A stretch of 64,000 nucleotides of DNA, taken from NCBI RefSeq assembly GCF_002795245.1, contig NZ_PGVG01000024.1, positions 48,514-112,513 on the forward strand, written 5' to 3'. Origin of the DNA: Bradyrhizobium forestalis (GTDB lineage: Bacteria; Pseudomonadota; Alphaproteobacteria; Rhizobiales; Xanthobacteraceae). A program made the translations under genes and the position numbers. Below the pieces are notes generated by a model. The model did not search any database. It worked only from the letters and a program-made list of their open reading frames with translations, and was not told the DNA's origin. Shown here piece after piece: positions 22,950 through 31,394 of the stretch (position 1 is its first letter; the number at the start of each line of letters is the position of its first letter).

Positions 22950-23082
22950 GTGTCCCGGACGCGCTGCAACGCCTCAGCGTTGTTGCGCAGAGCCGGGCCC
23001 CATATCGCGACGGACTTCGATGCAGCATGGGCCCCGGCTCTGCAGCGCAACGCTAAGAAGCGCTGTGCTGCGTCCGGGGCAC
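22950..23082. repeat. Dispersed imperfect palindrome, family 1 copy B
   Basis: Outer arms GTGTCCCGGACGC and GCGTCCGGGGCAC, inner arms GAGCCGGGCCCCATA and CATGGGCCCCGGCTC. It fills the gap between two convergent genes, the cobalamin-binding-protein gene and kynU. Confidence 0.85.
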
Positions 23083-23092
23083 GAGACCTTGC

Positions 23093-24301
23093 TCACGTCA
23101 CCGCATTCACCACCTGGTATTCCGGCCTCCGCCAGACCTCACCCCTGATCACCTCCTCGATGATCTCCGCCGCCCGCACGATCTCGGTTTCGCCGATGTA
23201 CAGCGGCGTAATCCCAAAGCGCATGATATCTGGTGCACGGAAATCGCCGATGACGCCGCGGGCGATCAGGGCCTGCATGGCGGCATAGCCGCCATCGAAG
23301 GCAAAGGAGACCTGCGAGCCGCGGTTATCATGCGCGCGTGGAGTAACGAGTTTGAGCTGCGGGCAGCGGCGTTCGACCTCCGCAATCAGAAGATCGCCGA
23401 GCGCCAGCGATCGCGCGCGAACCTCGTTGAGGTCGACCCTGTCCCAGATGTCGAGCGAGGCCTCCAGCGCCGCCATCGCCAGCACCGGCGGCGTGCCGAC
23501 GCGCATGCGTTCGACGCCGCCAGCCGCCGCATAGGCGATCTCGAACGCGAACGGCTTCGCATGGCCCATCCACCCCGACAGCGCGGCGCGAGCGCTATCG
23601 GCATGGCGCGGCGCGACGTAGAGGAAAGCTGGCGCCCCGGGACCGGCGTTGAGATATTTGTAGGTGCAGCCGGCGGCGAAATCGGCGCCGCAGCCGGAGA
23701 GATCAACCGGCAGCGCACCGGCGGAATGGGCGAGATCCCAGACCGTGACGATGCCAAGCGCATGCGCTTTCGCGGTCAGCTCCGCCATGTCATGGCGGCG
23801 GCCGGTGCGGTAGTCGACCTCGGTGATGTAGAGGACGGCGATCTCCCCCGACAACGCGGCCTCGATCTCCTCCGGCGCCACCAGACGCAGTTGATGGCCG
23901 CGCCCGAGCGTCGCGATCAGACCCTCGGCCATGTAGAGATCGGTCGGGAAATTGCCGGTGTCCGACAGGATCACCTTGCGCGACGCGTTCATGTCGAGCG
24001 CGGCCGCGAGCGCCTGGTAGACTTTCAGCGACAGCGTATCGCCCACCATCACAGAGCCCACTTCGGCACCGATCAGTCGCGCGATGCGATCGCCGACATG
24101 GCGCGGCTGGACATACCAGCCGGCGGTATTCCAGGCGCGGATCAGCTGGTTGCCCCACTCGTCGGTGATCACGCGATTGACGCGCTCGGCAACGCCCAGC
24201 GGCAGCGCACCAAGCGAGTTGCCGTCGAGATAGATCACGCCGTCAGGCAAATGGAACAACGCTCTGGTGTCGTCGTAGACGCGAAGCCTAGTCATGGACA
24301 T
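23093..24301 (-). CDS. kynU: Kynureninase
   Basis: PLP enzyme that splits kynurenine (or 3-hydroxykynurenine) into anthranilate and alanine. The 402 residues have the family opening RALFHLPDGVIYLDGNSLGALP, a PLP-phosphate-binding region around TLSLKVYQALAAAL, and the Schiff-base Lys in CTYKYLNAGPGAPAFLYV. The carboxy part GFGI..IMRFGITPLYIG is typical. It starts at ATG 24301, two bases after the kynA stop, so the genes are translationally linked. With kynA and the upstream arylformamidase it completes tryptophan-to-anthranilate conversion. A repeat element follows the gene. Confidence 0.95.
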   Translation of the reverse strand: MSMTRLRVYDDTRALFHLPDGVIYLDGNSLGALPLGVAERVNRVITDEWGNQLIRAWNTAGWYVQPRHVGDRIARLIGAEVGSVMVGDTLSLKVYQALAAALDMNASRKVILSDTGNFPTDLYMAEGLIATLGRGHQLRLVAPEEIEAALSGEIAVLYITEVDYRTGRRHDMAELTAKAHALGIVTVWDLAHSAGALPVDLSGCGADFAAGCTYKYLNAGPGAPAFLYVAPRHADSARAALSGWMGHAKPFAFEIAYAAAGGVERMRVGTPPVLAMAALEASLDIWDRVDLNEVRARSLALGDLLIAEVERRCPQLKLVTPRAHDNRGSQVSFAFDGGYAAMQALIARGVIGDFRAPDIMRFGITPLYIGETEIVRAAEIIEEVIRGEVWRRPEYQVVNAVT

Positions 24302-24303
24302 CC

Positions 24304-25143
24304 CTACAGAATCGTACGCACGCGCCAGAGTTCGGGAAACAACTCGATCTCGAGCATGCGCTTGAGATAGCTGACGCCGCCGGTGCCGCCGGTGCCGCGC
24401 TTGAAGCCGATGACGCGCTCGACCGTCGTCACGTGGTTGAAGCGCCAGCGGCGGAAATAGTCCTCGAAATCGACCAGCTTCTCGGCCAGTTCGTAGAGCA
24501 TCCAGTGCGTCTCCGGCGCCTCGTAGACGATACGCCAGGCCTGCAGCACGCCTTCGTTGAAGCTGTGGGTTTCGCGAACATCGCGCGCCAGCACCGCCGC
24601 AGGCATCTTGAGCCCGTTGCGGTCGGCGAGCCGCAGCACCTCGTCATAGAGGCTTGGCGTCCCGAGTTCGGCTTCGAGCAGCTTGGTCGTCTCGGCATCG
24701 TGCGCGTGCGGCTTCAGCATGGCGTGGTTGCGGTTACCGAGAAGGAATTCAATCAGCCGGTACTGGCGCGACTGGAAGCCCGAGGACTGGCCGAGCTGGG
24801 AGCGGAAGCGCGTGTACTCGCTGGGCGTCATGGTGCGCAGCACGTCCCAGGCGTTGTTGAGCTGCTCAAAGATGCGCGACATCCGCGCCAGCATCTTCAT
24901 CGCGGGTTGCACCTCATCGCGCGAGATCGCACGGCGCGCGGCGCTGAGCTCGTGGATGGCGAGCCGCATCCACAGCTCCGTGGTTTGATGCTGGATGATG
25001 AACAGCATCTCGTCATGCGCTTCCGACAGCGGATGCTGCGCGCCGAGGATCGAATCGAGCGCCAGATAGTCGCCGTAAGACATGCGCCGGGCGAAATCGG
25101 TCTCGGCACCTTCGCTTGTGGGATCGTAATCGCTGGACGTCAT
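24304..25143 (-). CDS. kynA: Tryptophan 2,3-dioxygenase
   Basis: Haem enzyme that opens the indole ring of tryptophan to N-formylkynurenine. The 279-residue length is usual for bacterial TDO. Landmarks are the N-terminal SYGDYLALDSILGAQ, the active-site FIIQHQTTELWMR with its conserved His, SSGFQSRQYRLIEF, and the proximal haem-ligand region RRWRFNHVTTVERVIGFKRG followed by the Gly/Thr-rich GTGGTGG loop. It is the middle gene of the kynurenine operon, between the arylformamidase gene and kynU. Confidence 0.97.
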   Translation of the reverse strand: MTSSDYDPTSEGAETDFARRMSYGDYLALDSILGAQHPLSEAHDEMLFIIQHQTTELWMRLAIHELSAARRAISRDEVQPAMKMLARMSRIFEQLNNAWDVLRTMTPSEYTRFRSQLGQSSGFQSRQYRLIEFLLGNRNHAMLKPHAHDAETTKLLEAELGTPSLYDEVLRLADRNGLKMPAAVLARDVRETHSFNEGVLQAWRIVYEAPETHWMLYELAEKLVDFEDYFRRWRFNHVTTVERVIGFKRGTGGTGGVSYLKRMLEIELFPELWRVRTIL

Positions 25144-25177
25144 GGCTGGTCCTCCCGATCGATCATTCCCGACCTCG

Positions 25178-25987
25178 TCAATCGAGGCCGATCAGGCGCG
25201 CGGTGATCTGCGACGACGGATCCTTGAGCCCGTCGATCACAGTGAAATGGTTCAGCGCAGGCTCGACCACGAGGCGCGTCAGCACGTCAAAACCGGTCCA
25301 GACATTGGCCAGCAGGTCGGCCTGCCGAATGAACTCGGGGCGCTCGCCACCGCCGACCCAGGCGGTCACAGGCGAATGGCCCCGCGGCAGGTGCAGCGCC
25401 GCGCTTTCGAGGCTCGCCTCCTCCATGATCATGCGCAGCGTCTCGTTCATCTTCGTCTTGAGCAACGGACGCAGATCGTGCAGGCCGCTGATCGAGAGCG
25501 TGCCGGCGATGCGGTTGTAGACAGCGGACTCGAGCCGGCTGTCGTCGCACAGCATGCGCGTAACGAGATGGCCGCCGGCGGAATGGCCAGCGAGCCGGAT
25601 CGGCCCCGAGACGAGCGCAGCCGCTTTGGTGACAGCGGCGGCGATTTCTGCGGTGATATCGGAGATGCGCGCGGCCGGCGCCAGCGTGTAGCTCGGCAGC
25701 GCCACCGTCCAGCCATGATGCCGCGCGCCTTCGGCCAGATCCGTCCAGGTCGATTTGTCGAAGCGCATCCAGTAGCCGCCATGGACGAACACGACGAGGC
25801 CTTTGCTGTCGCCGTCGGGCAGGATCAGGTCGAGCTTCTGGCGCTCGCCGGCGCCATAGGCGATGTCGGGGCGAAGCTCCGTCAGCCCGGCGCGGTAGGC
25901 CGCCGCCCGCTCCGCCCACAGCGCCGGCATCTTGTCCGAGCCCGGGATATGGGCCGAATTGGCATAAGCGTCATCCCAATCGTGCAT
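25178..25987 (-). CDS. Arylformamidase-like alpha/beta hydrolase
   Basis: Hydrolyses N-formylkynurenine to kynurenine and formate, the step between the products of the next two genes. The 269-residue protein is the alpha/beta-hydrolase type (like eukaryotic AFMID), not the metal-dependent bacterial KynB. Motifs are the oxyanion-hole HGGYW, nucleophile elbow GHSAGGHL and a C-terminal catalytic His in LNHFTVIDGL. It is 34 nt upstream of kynA on the same strand. Function is inferred from the family plus operon position; another ester or amide substrate is possible but unlikely given the context. Confidence 0.85.
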   Translation of the reverse strand: MHDWDDAYANSAHIPGSDKMPALWAERAAAYRAGLTELRPDIAYGAGERQKLDLILPDGDSKGLVVFVHGGYWMRFDKSTWTDLAEGARHHGWTVALPSYTLAPAARISDITAEIAAAVTKAAALVSGPIRLAGHSAGGHLVTRMLCDDSRLESAVYNRIAGTLSISGLHDLRPLLKTKMNETLRMIMEEASLESAALHLPRGHSPVTAWVGGGERPEFIRQADLLANVWTGFDVLTRLVVEPALNHFTVIDGLKDPSSQITARLIGLD

Positions 25988-26122
25988 CGTTGCTCCCGAG
26001 GACCCGTTCAGCGAACCGGACGCCAGTCTGCCACCGGTCAGGACGGCATCCTAGTCTTTCTTTTAAGCTTAAAGGATTCGGGAGGAGCCCATCGATTGCG
26101 CAGGCGACGACTGGCCCGGTGC

Positions 26123-26264
26123 GTTCCCCGGGCGCGGCGCAGCGTGCAACGATGCGCTGCTGAACCGGGGTCCAGTGCATGCGGCGACATGGGTCCCGGC
26201 TCTGCGGAGCGCCACGCGGAACGACGCTTCGCATCCTCCGCGCGCTGCACCGCGTCCGGGACAC
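26123..26264. repeat. Dispersed imperfect palindrome, family 1 copy C
   Basis: Outer arms TTCCCCGGGCGC and GCGTCCGGGACAC; inner arms GAACCGGGGTCCAGT and CATGGGTCCCGGCTC. Copy C is more diverged than B, D and E. It lies between the M20 peptidase stop and the arylformamidase start. Confidence 0.8.
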
Positions 26265-26268
26265 CAAA

Positions 26269-27546
26269 CTACGCCTGCTCTACCCCGCACCATTCCGCGA
26301 TGAACAGCGCCATCGCCTTGGTCGTCTTCTTCAGCGAGTCCAGGTCGACGAACTCGTTGAAGCCATGCATCTCGCCGCCGCTGGCGCCGAAGCAGAGGCT
26401 CGGAATGCCGTGGTTGAGGCCGTAAAAGCGCGTGTCGGTCAGCGCGGTGAAGACGAGATCCTCTGGCATGCCGCCATAGACCTTGTTGAAGGCCTTGCCG
26501 AACGCAGCCTCAGGCTCCGCCGCGTCGGTCAGTTCATAGCCTTCCGACAGGAAGCCCGACCATTCGATTTCCGGCGGATTGTTGGCGAGGAAGCGGTGGT
26601 TGCGCGCGGCAGCGGCAACGCAAGCCATGATCTCCTTCTGGTGATCGGCGATCGACCAGCCCGGCAATACGGCAATCCGACAGTCGACGTCGCACCAGGC
26701 CGGCACGCTCGAGGCCCAGTCGCCGCCCTTGATGATGCCGGGGTTGAAGTTGATGGGCTGCTTGAGCGTCTTGAAGTGACGGTCGGCCTTGGCGCGCTCG
26801 TTCCATTCGATCTCGAGCTTTTGCAGCGCCTGGATCAGGTGATACGCCGCCATGATCGCGTTCGCGCCGGAGCCTGCGAAGGCGACGTGGGTCGGGTGCC
26901 CCTTCACGCGCAGGCGGAACCAGATCACGCCGACCTGGGAGCGCACCATCTTGCCGCCGGTCGGCTCCGGAATGAAGCAGGCGTCCGCGCGATAGCCGCG
27001 TTGCAGCGTGGAGAGTGCGCCGACGCCGGTGCTCTCCTCCTCGATCACCGATTGGAAATGGATCCGCGCCGTCGGCCTGAGGCCGGCGGCCTTGATCGCA
27101 TCGAGTGCGTAGAGCGCGCCGATCGTGCCCGACTTCATGTCGCAGGCACCGCGGCCAAACATCTTGCCGTCCTTGATGACGGGTGAGAACGGCGGGGTAT
27201 CCCACAATTCCAGCGGACCTGCCGGCACCACATCGCAGTGCCCCTGCAGGATCAGCGACTTGCCGCCATTGGTTTGCGGACGGTAAGTGCCCACCACGGA
27301 CCGCGCTTTCGAAAAGTCGTGCTCGATCGGACCGAAGCCGCGCAGATCCTTCAAATCGTCGACATCGATGTACCAGTCGTCGACCTCGTAGCCGCGTTCA
27401 CGCAGGAGGTCGCCGATCATGTCCTGGCACGGCCCCTCTGCCCCGCGGGTCGAAGGGATAGCAACGAAATCGCTTGTGGTTGCAAGCTGAGCTTCGAAGC
27501 CGTTGTCGACGGCGTCAAGAATCCTCTGCTGCGTTTCGGCATTCAT
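26269..27546 (-). CDS. M20 family metallopeptidase (ArgE/DapE-like)
   Basis: A 425-residue two-domain zinc peptidase. The first metal ligands are in ILQGHCDVVPAG, the bridging Asp in GRGACDMKSG, and the catalytic Glu pair in VIEEESTG; PEPTGGKMV and GGEMHGFNEFVDL give the remaining ligands. The dimerisation domain lies between. It is likely a deacylase or deacetylase such as ArgE or a succinyl-diaminopimelate desuccinylase relative; the substrate cannot be fixed. ATG 27546 is preferred because GGAG lies 8 nt before it; ATG 27564 would add six residues. It is monocistronic and shares no strand with the PNPOx gene promoter. Confidence 0.85.
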   Translation of the reverse strand: MNAETQQRILDAVDNGFEAQLATTSDFVAIPSTRGAEGPCQDMIGDLLRERGYEVDDWYIDVDDLKDLRGFGPIEHDFSKARSVVGTYRPQTNGGKSLILQGHCDVVPAGPLELWDTPPFSPVIKDGKMFGRGACDMKSGTIGALYALDAIKAAGLRPTARIHFQSVIEEESTGVGALSTLQRGYRADACFIPEPTGGKMVRSQVGVIWFRLRVKGHPTHVAFAGSGANAIMAAYHLIQALQKLEIEWNERAKADRHFKTLKQPINFNPGIIKGGDWASSVPAWCDVDCRIAVLPGWSIADHQKEIMACVAAAARNHRFLANNPPEIEWSGFLSEGYELTDAAEPEAAFGKAFNKVYGGMPEDLVFTALTDTRFYGLNHGIPSLCFGASGGEMHGFNEFVDLDSLKKTTKAMALFIAEWCGVEQA

Positions 27547-27600
27547 TCGGGCGACTCCAGACATTCCAATGGTCCCAAGGAGTGCGCAAACTAGCCGATT

Positions 27601-28326
27601 TCAGCCGTTCGGGTACTCCACAAAATAAGCATCCCGCAATGCATCTTCGAGCAGCCGGCCTTCCGAATACCCATTCAGCGTCGCAGGCCGGGTCACGCCG
27701 TCGAGCAGGCGCGGGCATGGCTCCGGGGCGCCGAGCACGGTGCGGACCGGAATGCGCTCCGCATAGATCGGCAACGCGTAGTCCTCGTCGTCGTCAGCGA
27801 CACCCTTGGCGCGGATCTTGGCCGAGGCTTCCTCGATCTCCATCGCAATGAACGACGTTGCCTTGATCTCCTGCGCAGTGCTCTGTCGCAGGCCAGCGGT
27901 GCGATCCGGAAAGAAGCGATCGACCATCGCGATCGCCGCCCGCTCCTTCTCATCAGGATCGGTGACGAGATAGGCCGTGCCGAATGCCATGACCGCGCGA
28001 TAGTCGGCGGAATGGTTGAAGCCGCAGCGCGCCAGCACGAGGCTATCGAGATGGGCGACCGTCAGACAGACGCGCTCACCTTTGGTCTGGTTGCGCAACA
28101 TGCGGCTGGCGCTCGATCCGTGCCAGTAGAGCTTGGTGCCCTCGCGCCAGAAGAAGGTCGGCGTGCAATAGGGCTGGCCATCGATCACATAGGAGACGTG
28201 GCACAGCATCGAGGAATCCAGGATGCGATGAACCGTAGCGTGATCATAGAAGCCGCGGTCGTGCCGGCGCTTCACCTGGTTGCGCGCCGATGTGGGATAG
28301 GAATTTGAGATCTCGGTCTGGCTCAC
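27601..28326 (-). CDS. Pyridoxamine 5'-phosphate oxidase-family (FMN-binding) protein
   Basis: A 241-residue split-barrel flavoprotein. The N-terminal half shows the fold: RGFYDHATVHRILDSSMLCHVSYV, then QPYCTPTFFWREGTKLYWHGSSASRML. This last stretch is the FMN-phosphate-binding region of PNPOx-like proteins. It starts at GTG 28326 with AGGAG at 6 nt. It faces a MocR regulator gene across 45 bp, an arrangement often seen for PLP-metabolism genes, so the regulator probably controls it. Its enzymatic reaction is unproven. Confidence 0.8.
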   Translation of the reverse strand: MSQTEISNSYPTSARNQVKRRHDRGFYDHATVHRILDSSMLCHVSYVIDGQPYCTPTFFWREGTKLYWHGSSASRMLRNQTKGERVCLTVAHLDSLVLARCGFNHSADYRAVMAFGTAYLVTDPDEKERAAIAMVDRFFPDRTAGLRQSTAQEIKATSFIAMEIEEASAKIRAKGVADDDEDYALPIYAERIPVRTVLGAPEPCPRLLDGVTRPATLNGYSEGRLLEDALRDAYFVEYPNG

Positions 28327-28340
28327 GGCCGCTCCTGCTC

Positions 28341-28355
28341 GGATTGGAACAATCC
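28341..28355. promoter_or_regulatory. Palindrome in a divergent promoter, possible MocR operator
   Basis: GGATTG-N3-CAATCC is a perfect 6-bp dyad in the 45-bp gap between the PNPOx-like gene and the MocR-type regulator gene. Confidence 0.4.
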
Positions 28356-28371
28356 CAGGCCAGTTGTAGTC

Positions 28372-29889
28372 ATGGATTTGGTCTGCGATAGTGCCAATTC
28401 CATGCAAAAAATTCCGACCAATTCTCCGGCGCCCGCCAAGCCTCCTTTTCCGTCAAAGCCCGAGCTGCCGCTCGATCTTACCGGGGCGCACATCACTCCA
28501 GGCGCCTCCGCGGCGCACCGGCTGTACCAGGCGCTGTGCGAGATGATCGTGTCCGGGCTCGTCAAGCCGGGCGAGCCGCTGCCGCCATCGCGGACGCTGG
28601 CCAGGCAGACCCGCTTCCGGCGCAACGCCGTTGTCACCGCCTATGAGCGCCTGATCGCCGACGGCTTTGCCGACGCAACCGTCGGCTCCGGAACGTTCGT
28701 CGCCGCACGTATCCCTGCGAGGGGGGCCGAGCCGAACAAGCCGAAGGTGGTTGTCGAAACGCCGAGGCAAGGCGCATTCGCGCTCGGCTGCACCCATATC
28801 GACGAGCGTGCGGTGCAACGTTTTCGCGCTTTCGTCGGCCGGCGCATGCGCGCGTTCGGGTCCGAGCACCTGCATTATGGCGATCCTCGCGGCAGCCGCG
28901 AGCTGCGTGCGGCGATCGCCGATCATCTGCTGTCGGCGCGCGGACTGCGCTGCGACCCCGATCAGATCATGCTGACATCGGGCACGCTGCACGCGCTGCG
29001 CATCGTCCTGAGTGCGATCCTGAAGCCCAACGACCAGGTGTGGTGTGAAGACCCAGGTTACCCCGCCGCGCGAAAAACCATCGCGCATTGCGGCTATCGC
29101 GCCGTGCCTGTCCCCGTCGACGAGCACGGGATGCGTGTCGCCAAAGGCCGCATTGCGGCGCCGTCCGCGCGCGCGGCCTACGTCACACCATCGCATCAAT
29201 TTCCGCTTGGCGTGCAGATGTCGATGCCGCGACGGCTCGAGCTTCTGGACTGGGCGAGGCAAGCCGGCGCATTCGTGCTAGAGGACGATTACGACAGCGA
29301 GTTCCGCTATGACGGCGCGCCGCTGATGTCGCTCGCCGGCATCGATCGCCTCCAGCGCGTGATCTACCTGGGCACGTTTGCCAAGACGCTGTTTCCGGGC
29401 CTGCGCATCGGCTATTGCGCCCTGCCCGAACGGCTGATCACGGACGTGACGACCGCGCGCGCGGCGCTCGACCGCTTTCCGGGCACGCTGATGGAGGGCG
29501 CGGTGGCCGACATGCTCAATTCCGGCGCGTTCGCCGCGAACCTGAAACGGGTGCGTAAACTCTATCGCGAGGCGCGCGATGTGCTCGCCGAAACGCTGGA
29601 AGTCGCATCCGATGGTGCGCTTTCGGTGCCGGTGCCCTCACAAGGCCTGCATCTTGTCGCCCGGTTCGATCCCTGGGTTGATCTATCGGTGGCGGCGCAT
29701 GCCAAGCAGGCGGCCGGCGCGGAAGGCTGGCTATTGGCCGACACCTATTCGCGCGGGCGCCCTCTGCCCGGCTTCGTGCTGGGATTTTCCAGGCACCCGG
29801 TTCCACAGCTCGTGGCTTCCGCCGAACGTCTCGCGCGGGAATCGCGTGCAGCGTTGGCCGCAAAGGGAAGATCGCCCCGCCGGACGTGA
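28372..29889 (+). CDS. MocR/PdxR-type transcriptional regulator
   Basis: A 505-residue GntR-aminotransferase fusion. Residues about 45-110 form a GntR-type winged helix (IVSGLVKPGEPLPPSRTLA...VVTAYERLIADGF). The rest is a fold-type-I aminotransferase domain with PLP lysine in GTFAKTLFPGLRIGY. Such proteins sense PLP or an amino-compound and regulate nearby vitamin B6 or amino acid genes. The start ATG 28372 lacks a clear ribosome site; ATG 28402 is a possible alternative. It is divergent from the PNPOx-like gene it probably controls. Confidence 0.9.
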   Translation: MDLVCDSANSMQKIPTNSPAPAKPPFPSKPELPLDLTGAHITPGASAAHRLYQALCEMIVSGLVKPGEPLPPSRTLARQTRFRRNAVVTAYERLIADGFADATVGSGTFVAARIPARGAEPNKPKVVVETPRQGAFALGCTHIDERAVQRFRAFVGRRMRAFGSEHLHYGDPRGSRELRAAIADHLLSARGLRCDPDQIMLTSGTLHALRIVLSAILKPNDQVWCEDPGYPAARKTIAHCGYRAVPVPVDEHGMRVAKGRIAAPSARAAYVTPSHQFPLGVQMSMPRRLELLDWARQAGAFVLEDDYDSEFRYDGAPLMSLAGIDRLQRVIYLGTFAKTLFPGLRIGYCALPERLITDVTTARAALDRFPGTLMEGAVADMLNSGAFAANLKRVRKLYREARDVLAETLEVASDGALSVPVPSQGLHLVARFDPWVDLSVAAHAKQAAGAEGWLLADTYSRGRPLPGFVLGFSRHPVPQLVASAERLARESRAALAAKGRSPRRT

Positions 29890-29956
29890 CGAAGCTTCAC
29901 TATGAGAATCGCCCGCCGCTCCCTAGATTGCGGTATCAATGCCGGGACCTCACATC

Positions 29957-30202
29957 ATGCTGCTGCGCCACGCGACCTGCCTCTCGCTGCTGATCTCCAT
30001 CGCGCTTGCCTCGACGGCACGGGCAGCCACCATCGGACGCGAGCAGGACATCAGCGATCTGAAGCTCGGCCAGCGTGTGCTCGTGGATGACGGAACCTGC
30101 CCCGCCGGTCAGGTCAAGGAAGTGCGCGGCGCGAAGATGACCGACAAGGGAGTCTCGCGCACGAGCTCCTGCGTGCCGCGACACGGGCCGAAATCGAAAT
30201 GA
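29957..30202 (+). CDS. Small secreted protein (DUF6719-like)
   Basis: An 81-residue protein with a Sec signal peptide (LLRHATCLSLLISIALAS, cut near ARA-ATIG). The mature part begins ATIGREQDISDLKLGQRVLVDDGTCPAGQ and ends with a basic tail CVPRHGPKSK. Two Cys residues could form a disulfide. The phrase REQDISDLKLGQRVLVDDGTCP matches the conserved DUF6719 family I recall from Bradyrhizobium; no function is known. ATG 29957 is preferred over 29939 since the signal starts there. Family recall is moderate. Confidence 0.6.
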   Translation: MLLRHATCLSLLISIALASTARAATIGREQDISDLKLGQRVLVDDGTCPAGQVKEVRGAKMTDKGVSRTSSCVPRHGPKSK

Positions 30203-30214
30203 TGATTTGAGAAG

Positions 30215-30577
30215 CTACTTCGCCGGATCGAACATGCACTGCAGCGTCGGTTTGGCGATCTTGGTGAAGGTCGGGCCGATCTCGCCCTGCTTGGAGGCCG
30301 GCACCCAGTCGGTCTCGATGGTGGGCACGCCGGTCTCGCTGATGCCGCGCAGCAGCGCTTCGCGCAGATCGCGGTCCTCGACGGCCGCGGCGGCATGATC
30401 GTGCAGGCAGCCGCAGACCTCCTCCGGATGCTCCCAACGCCCGAGCATGCGTGGAGCGCACTGGCGCACGAATTCACTGCGGGGATCGGGTAGCCTGGAG
30501 GGTGCGCGCACTTGCGCCTGAACGGAACTGATCGTCAGAAGGGACACGAACGCTGCGGCGCAGAGACGAAGCAACAT
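30215..30577 (-). CDS. Hypothetical secreted protein
   Basis: A 120-residue protein with a clear Sec signal peptide (MLLRLCAAAFVSLLTISSVQAQ). The mature part has three or four Cys residues (FVRQCAPRM, VCGCLHDHAA, LQCMFDP), hence probable disulfides, and no recognised motif. It converges with the DUF6719-like gene. A very small gene on the same strand lies upstream at 30611. Exported, function unknown. Confidence 0.6.
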   Translation of the reverse strand: MLLRLCAAAFVSLLTISSVQAQVRAPSRLPDPRSEFVRQCAPRMLGRWEHPEEVCGCLHDHAAAAVEDRDLREALLRGISETGVPTIETDWVPASKQGEIGPTFTKIAKPTLQCMFDPAK

Positions 30578-30610
30578 GATGGCCTTTGCCGGCTTGTTTC
30601 TTGTGTGAAG

Positions 30611-30775
30611 TCAGAAGCGCGCGGCGACCATGATCGACTGCGCGGCCGGAACCGTGACGGGCGAGCCGCTGTACTGGAAGGTGCCGACACCAGGGAGATT
30701 GCCGTCGGGCGAACCCGCCAATGAGGCGCCGGCGAGCACGAAACCAAAAGCAAGGATGAAGCTGAGCGCGCGCAT
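30611..30775 (-). CDS. Very small secreted or membrane protein, 54 aa
   Basis: Read directly on the minus strand: ATG 30775 to TGA 30611-30613. It opens MRALSFILAFGFVLAGASLA, a signal peptide or one transmembrane segment, then GSPDGNLPGVGTFQYSGSP and a short tail ending MVAARF. The sequence has the look of a conserved Bradyrhizobium small exported protein. No strong ribosome site precedes it. It lies 33 nt upstream of the secreted protein gene at 30577 on the same strand and might be cotranscribed. Function unknown. Confidence 0.5.
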   Translation of the reverse strand: MRALSFILAFGFVLAGASLAGSPDGNLPGVGTFQYSGSPVTVPAAQSIMVAARF

Positions 30776-31193
30776 GATCTTGTGTCCCAATTCGGTAGCC
30801 GGCGGTGCGCCGTCGTCGTTGTGACGCTGATAACCATGGGCGGTTTCGCGCGTGATGCGCGAAAAGCTGAAAATGGTTTCGTCTTCGTGAGAATTGTTTC
30901 GTCCCGTTCGAGAGGACGAAACAATTCTCGGAAAATGCCAATCATTTCAGATAGGTCTCGCTGCAGGTCAAAGTGGCCTGCCAAGTTCCGGAGCCAGCGT
31001 GGACACGCGCCTGGCACAGCTGCCGTCATGCTCCCGCCTCGCGCGCTTCACATGCATTTTACGTTTTTCTGCTGAAGAGGACGGCAAACGAGGGCTGGAT
31101 CCTAATCGAACCGGGGGTGGTTCGGCAGCGACCCAAGCCATCGAAACCGAGACGCCCGGATCATCGGGCGCATTCACGTGAGGGATGGCCACC
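30776..31193. other. Gene-free gap with a strong inverted repeat
   Basis: No gene I can support. Apart from the perfect 16-bp inverted repeat at 30889-30929, I see no shared repeat or clear promoter. Confidence 0.4.
30889..30929. repeat. Perfect 16-bp inverted repeat
   Basis: GAGAATTGTTTCGTCC at 30889-30904 and its exact inverse complement GGACGAAACAATTCTC at 30914-30929, separated by nine bases. A related half (TGGTTTCGTCTTCG) lies just upstream at 30874-30887. It has no T run, so it is more likely a regulatory dyad or processing hairpin than an intrinsic terminator. Confidence 0.7.
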
Positions 31194-31379
31194 ATGATGG
31201 CGGGAAATCGCACAACGCGGCGCGATGCGGATCCACGGACGGACCGCGGAGATCAACCACCCATTCGCGGCAGCGCCGGCGCAATGGCGCTGCAATCGAG
31301 CCGCGGCTTCGAGGCCGCGCCGCAGATGTTCGTGCGGCTAACCGGCTCGCATCTGGCGAAGCCGCGCGATCGTCACTGA
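31194..31379 (+). CDS. Possible small basic protein
   Basis: An open frame of 61 codons with ATG at 31194 and 31197 and a GAGGG element about 11 nt before. The product is basic (AGNRTTRRDADPRTDRGDQ) with a C-terminal QMFVRLTGSHLAKPRDRH and no signal or membrane segment. The codon use fits the genome, but I have no family match. It ends 16 nt before the creA-type gene stop on the opposite strand. Could be a chance frame. Confidence 0.3.
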   Translation: MMAGNRTTRRDADPRTDRGDQPPIRGSAGAMALQSSRGFEAAPQMFVRLTGSHLAKPRDRH

Positions 31380-31394
31380 GTGAACGCGAGCGCG

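Noticed and set aside
26101..26275. Small minus- and plus-strand frames across the repeat copy
   Set aside because: All lie in family 1 repeat C; similar frames recur in each copy as a product of the palindrome and not of selection.
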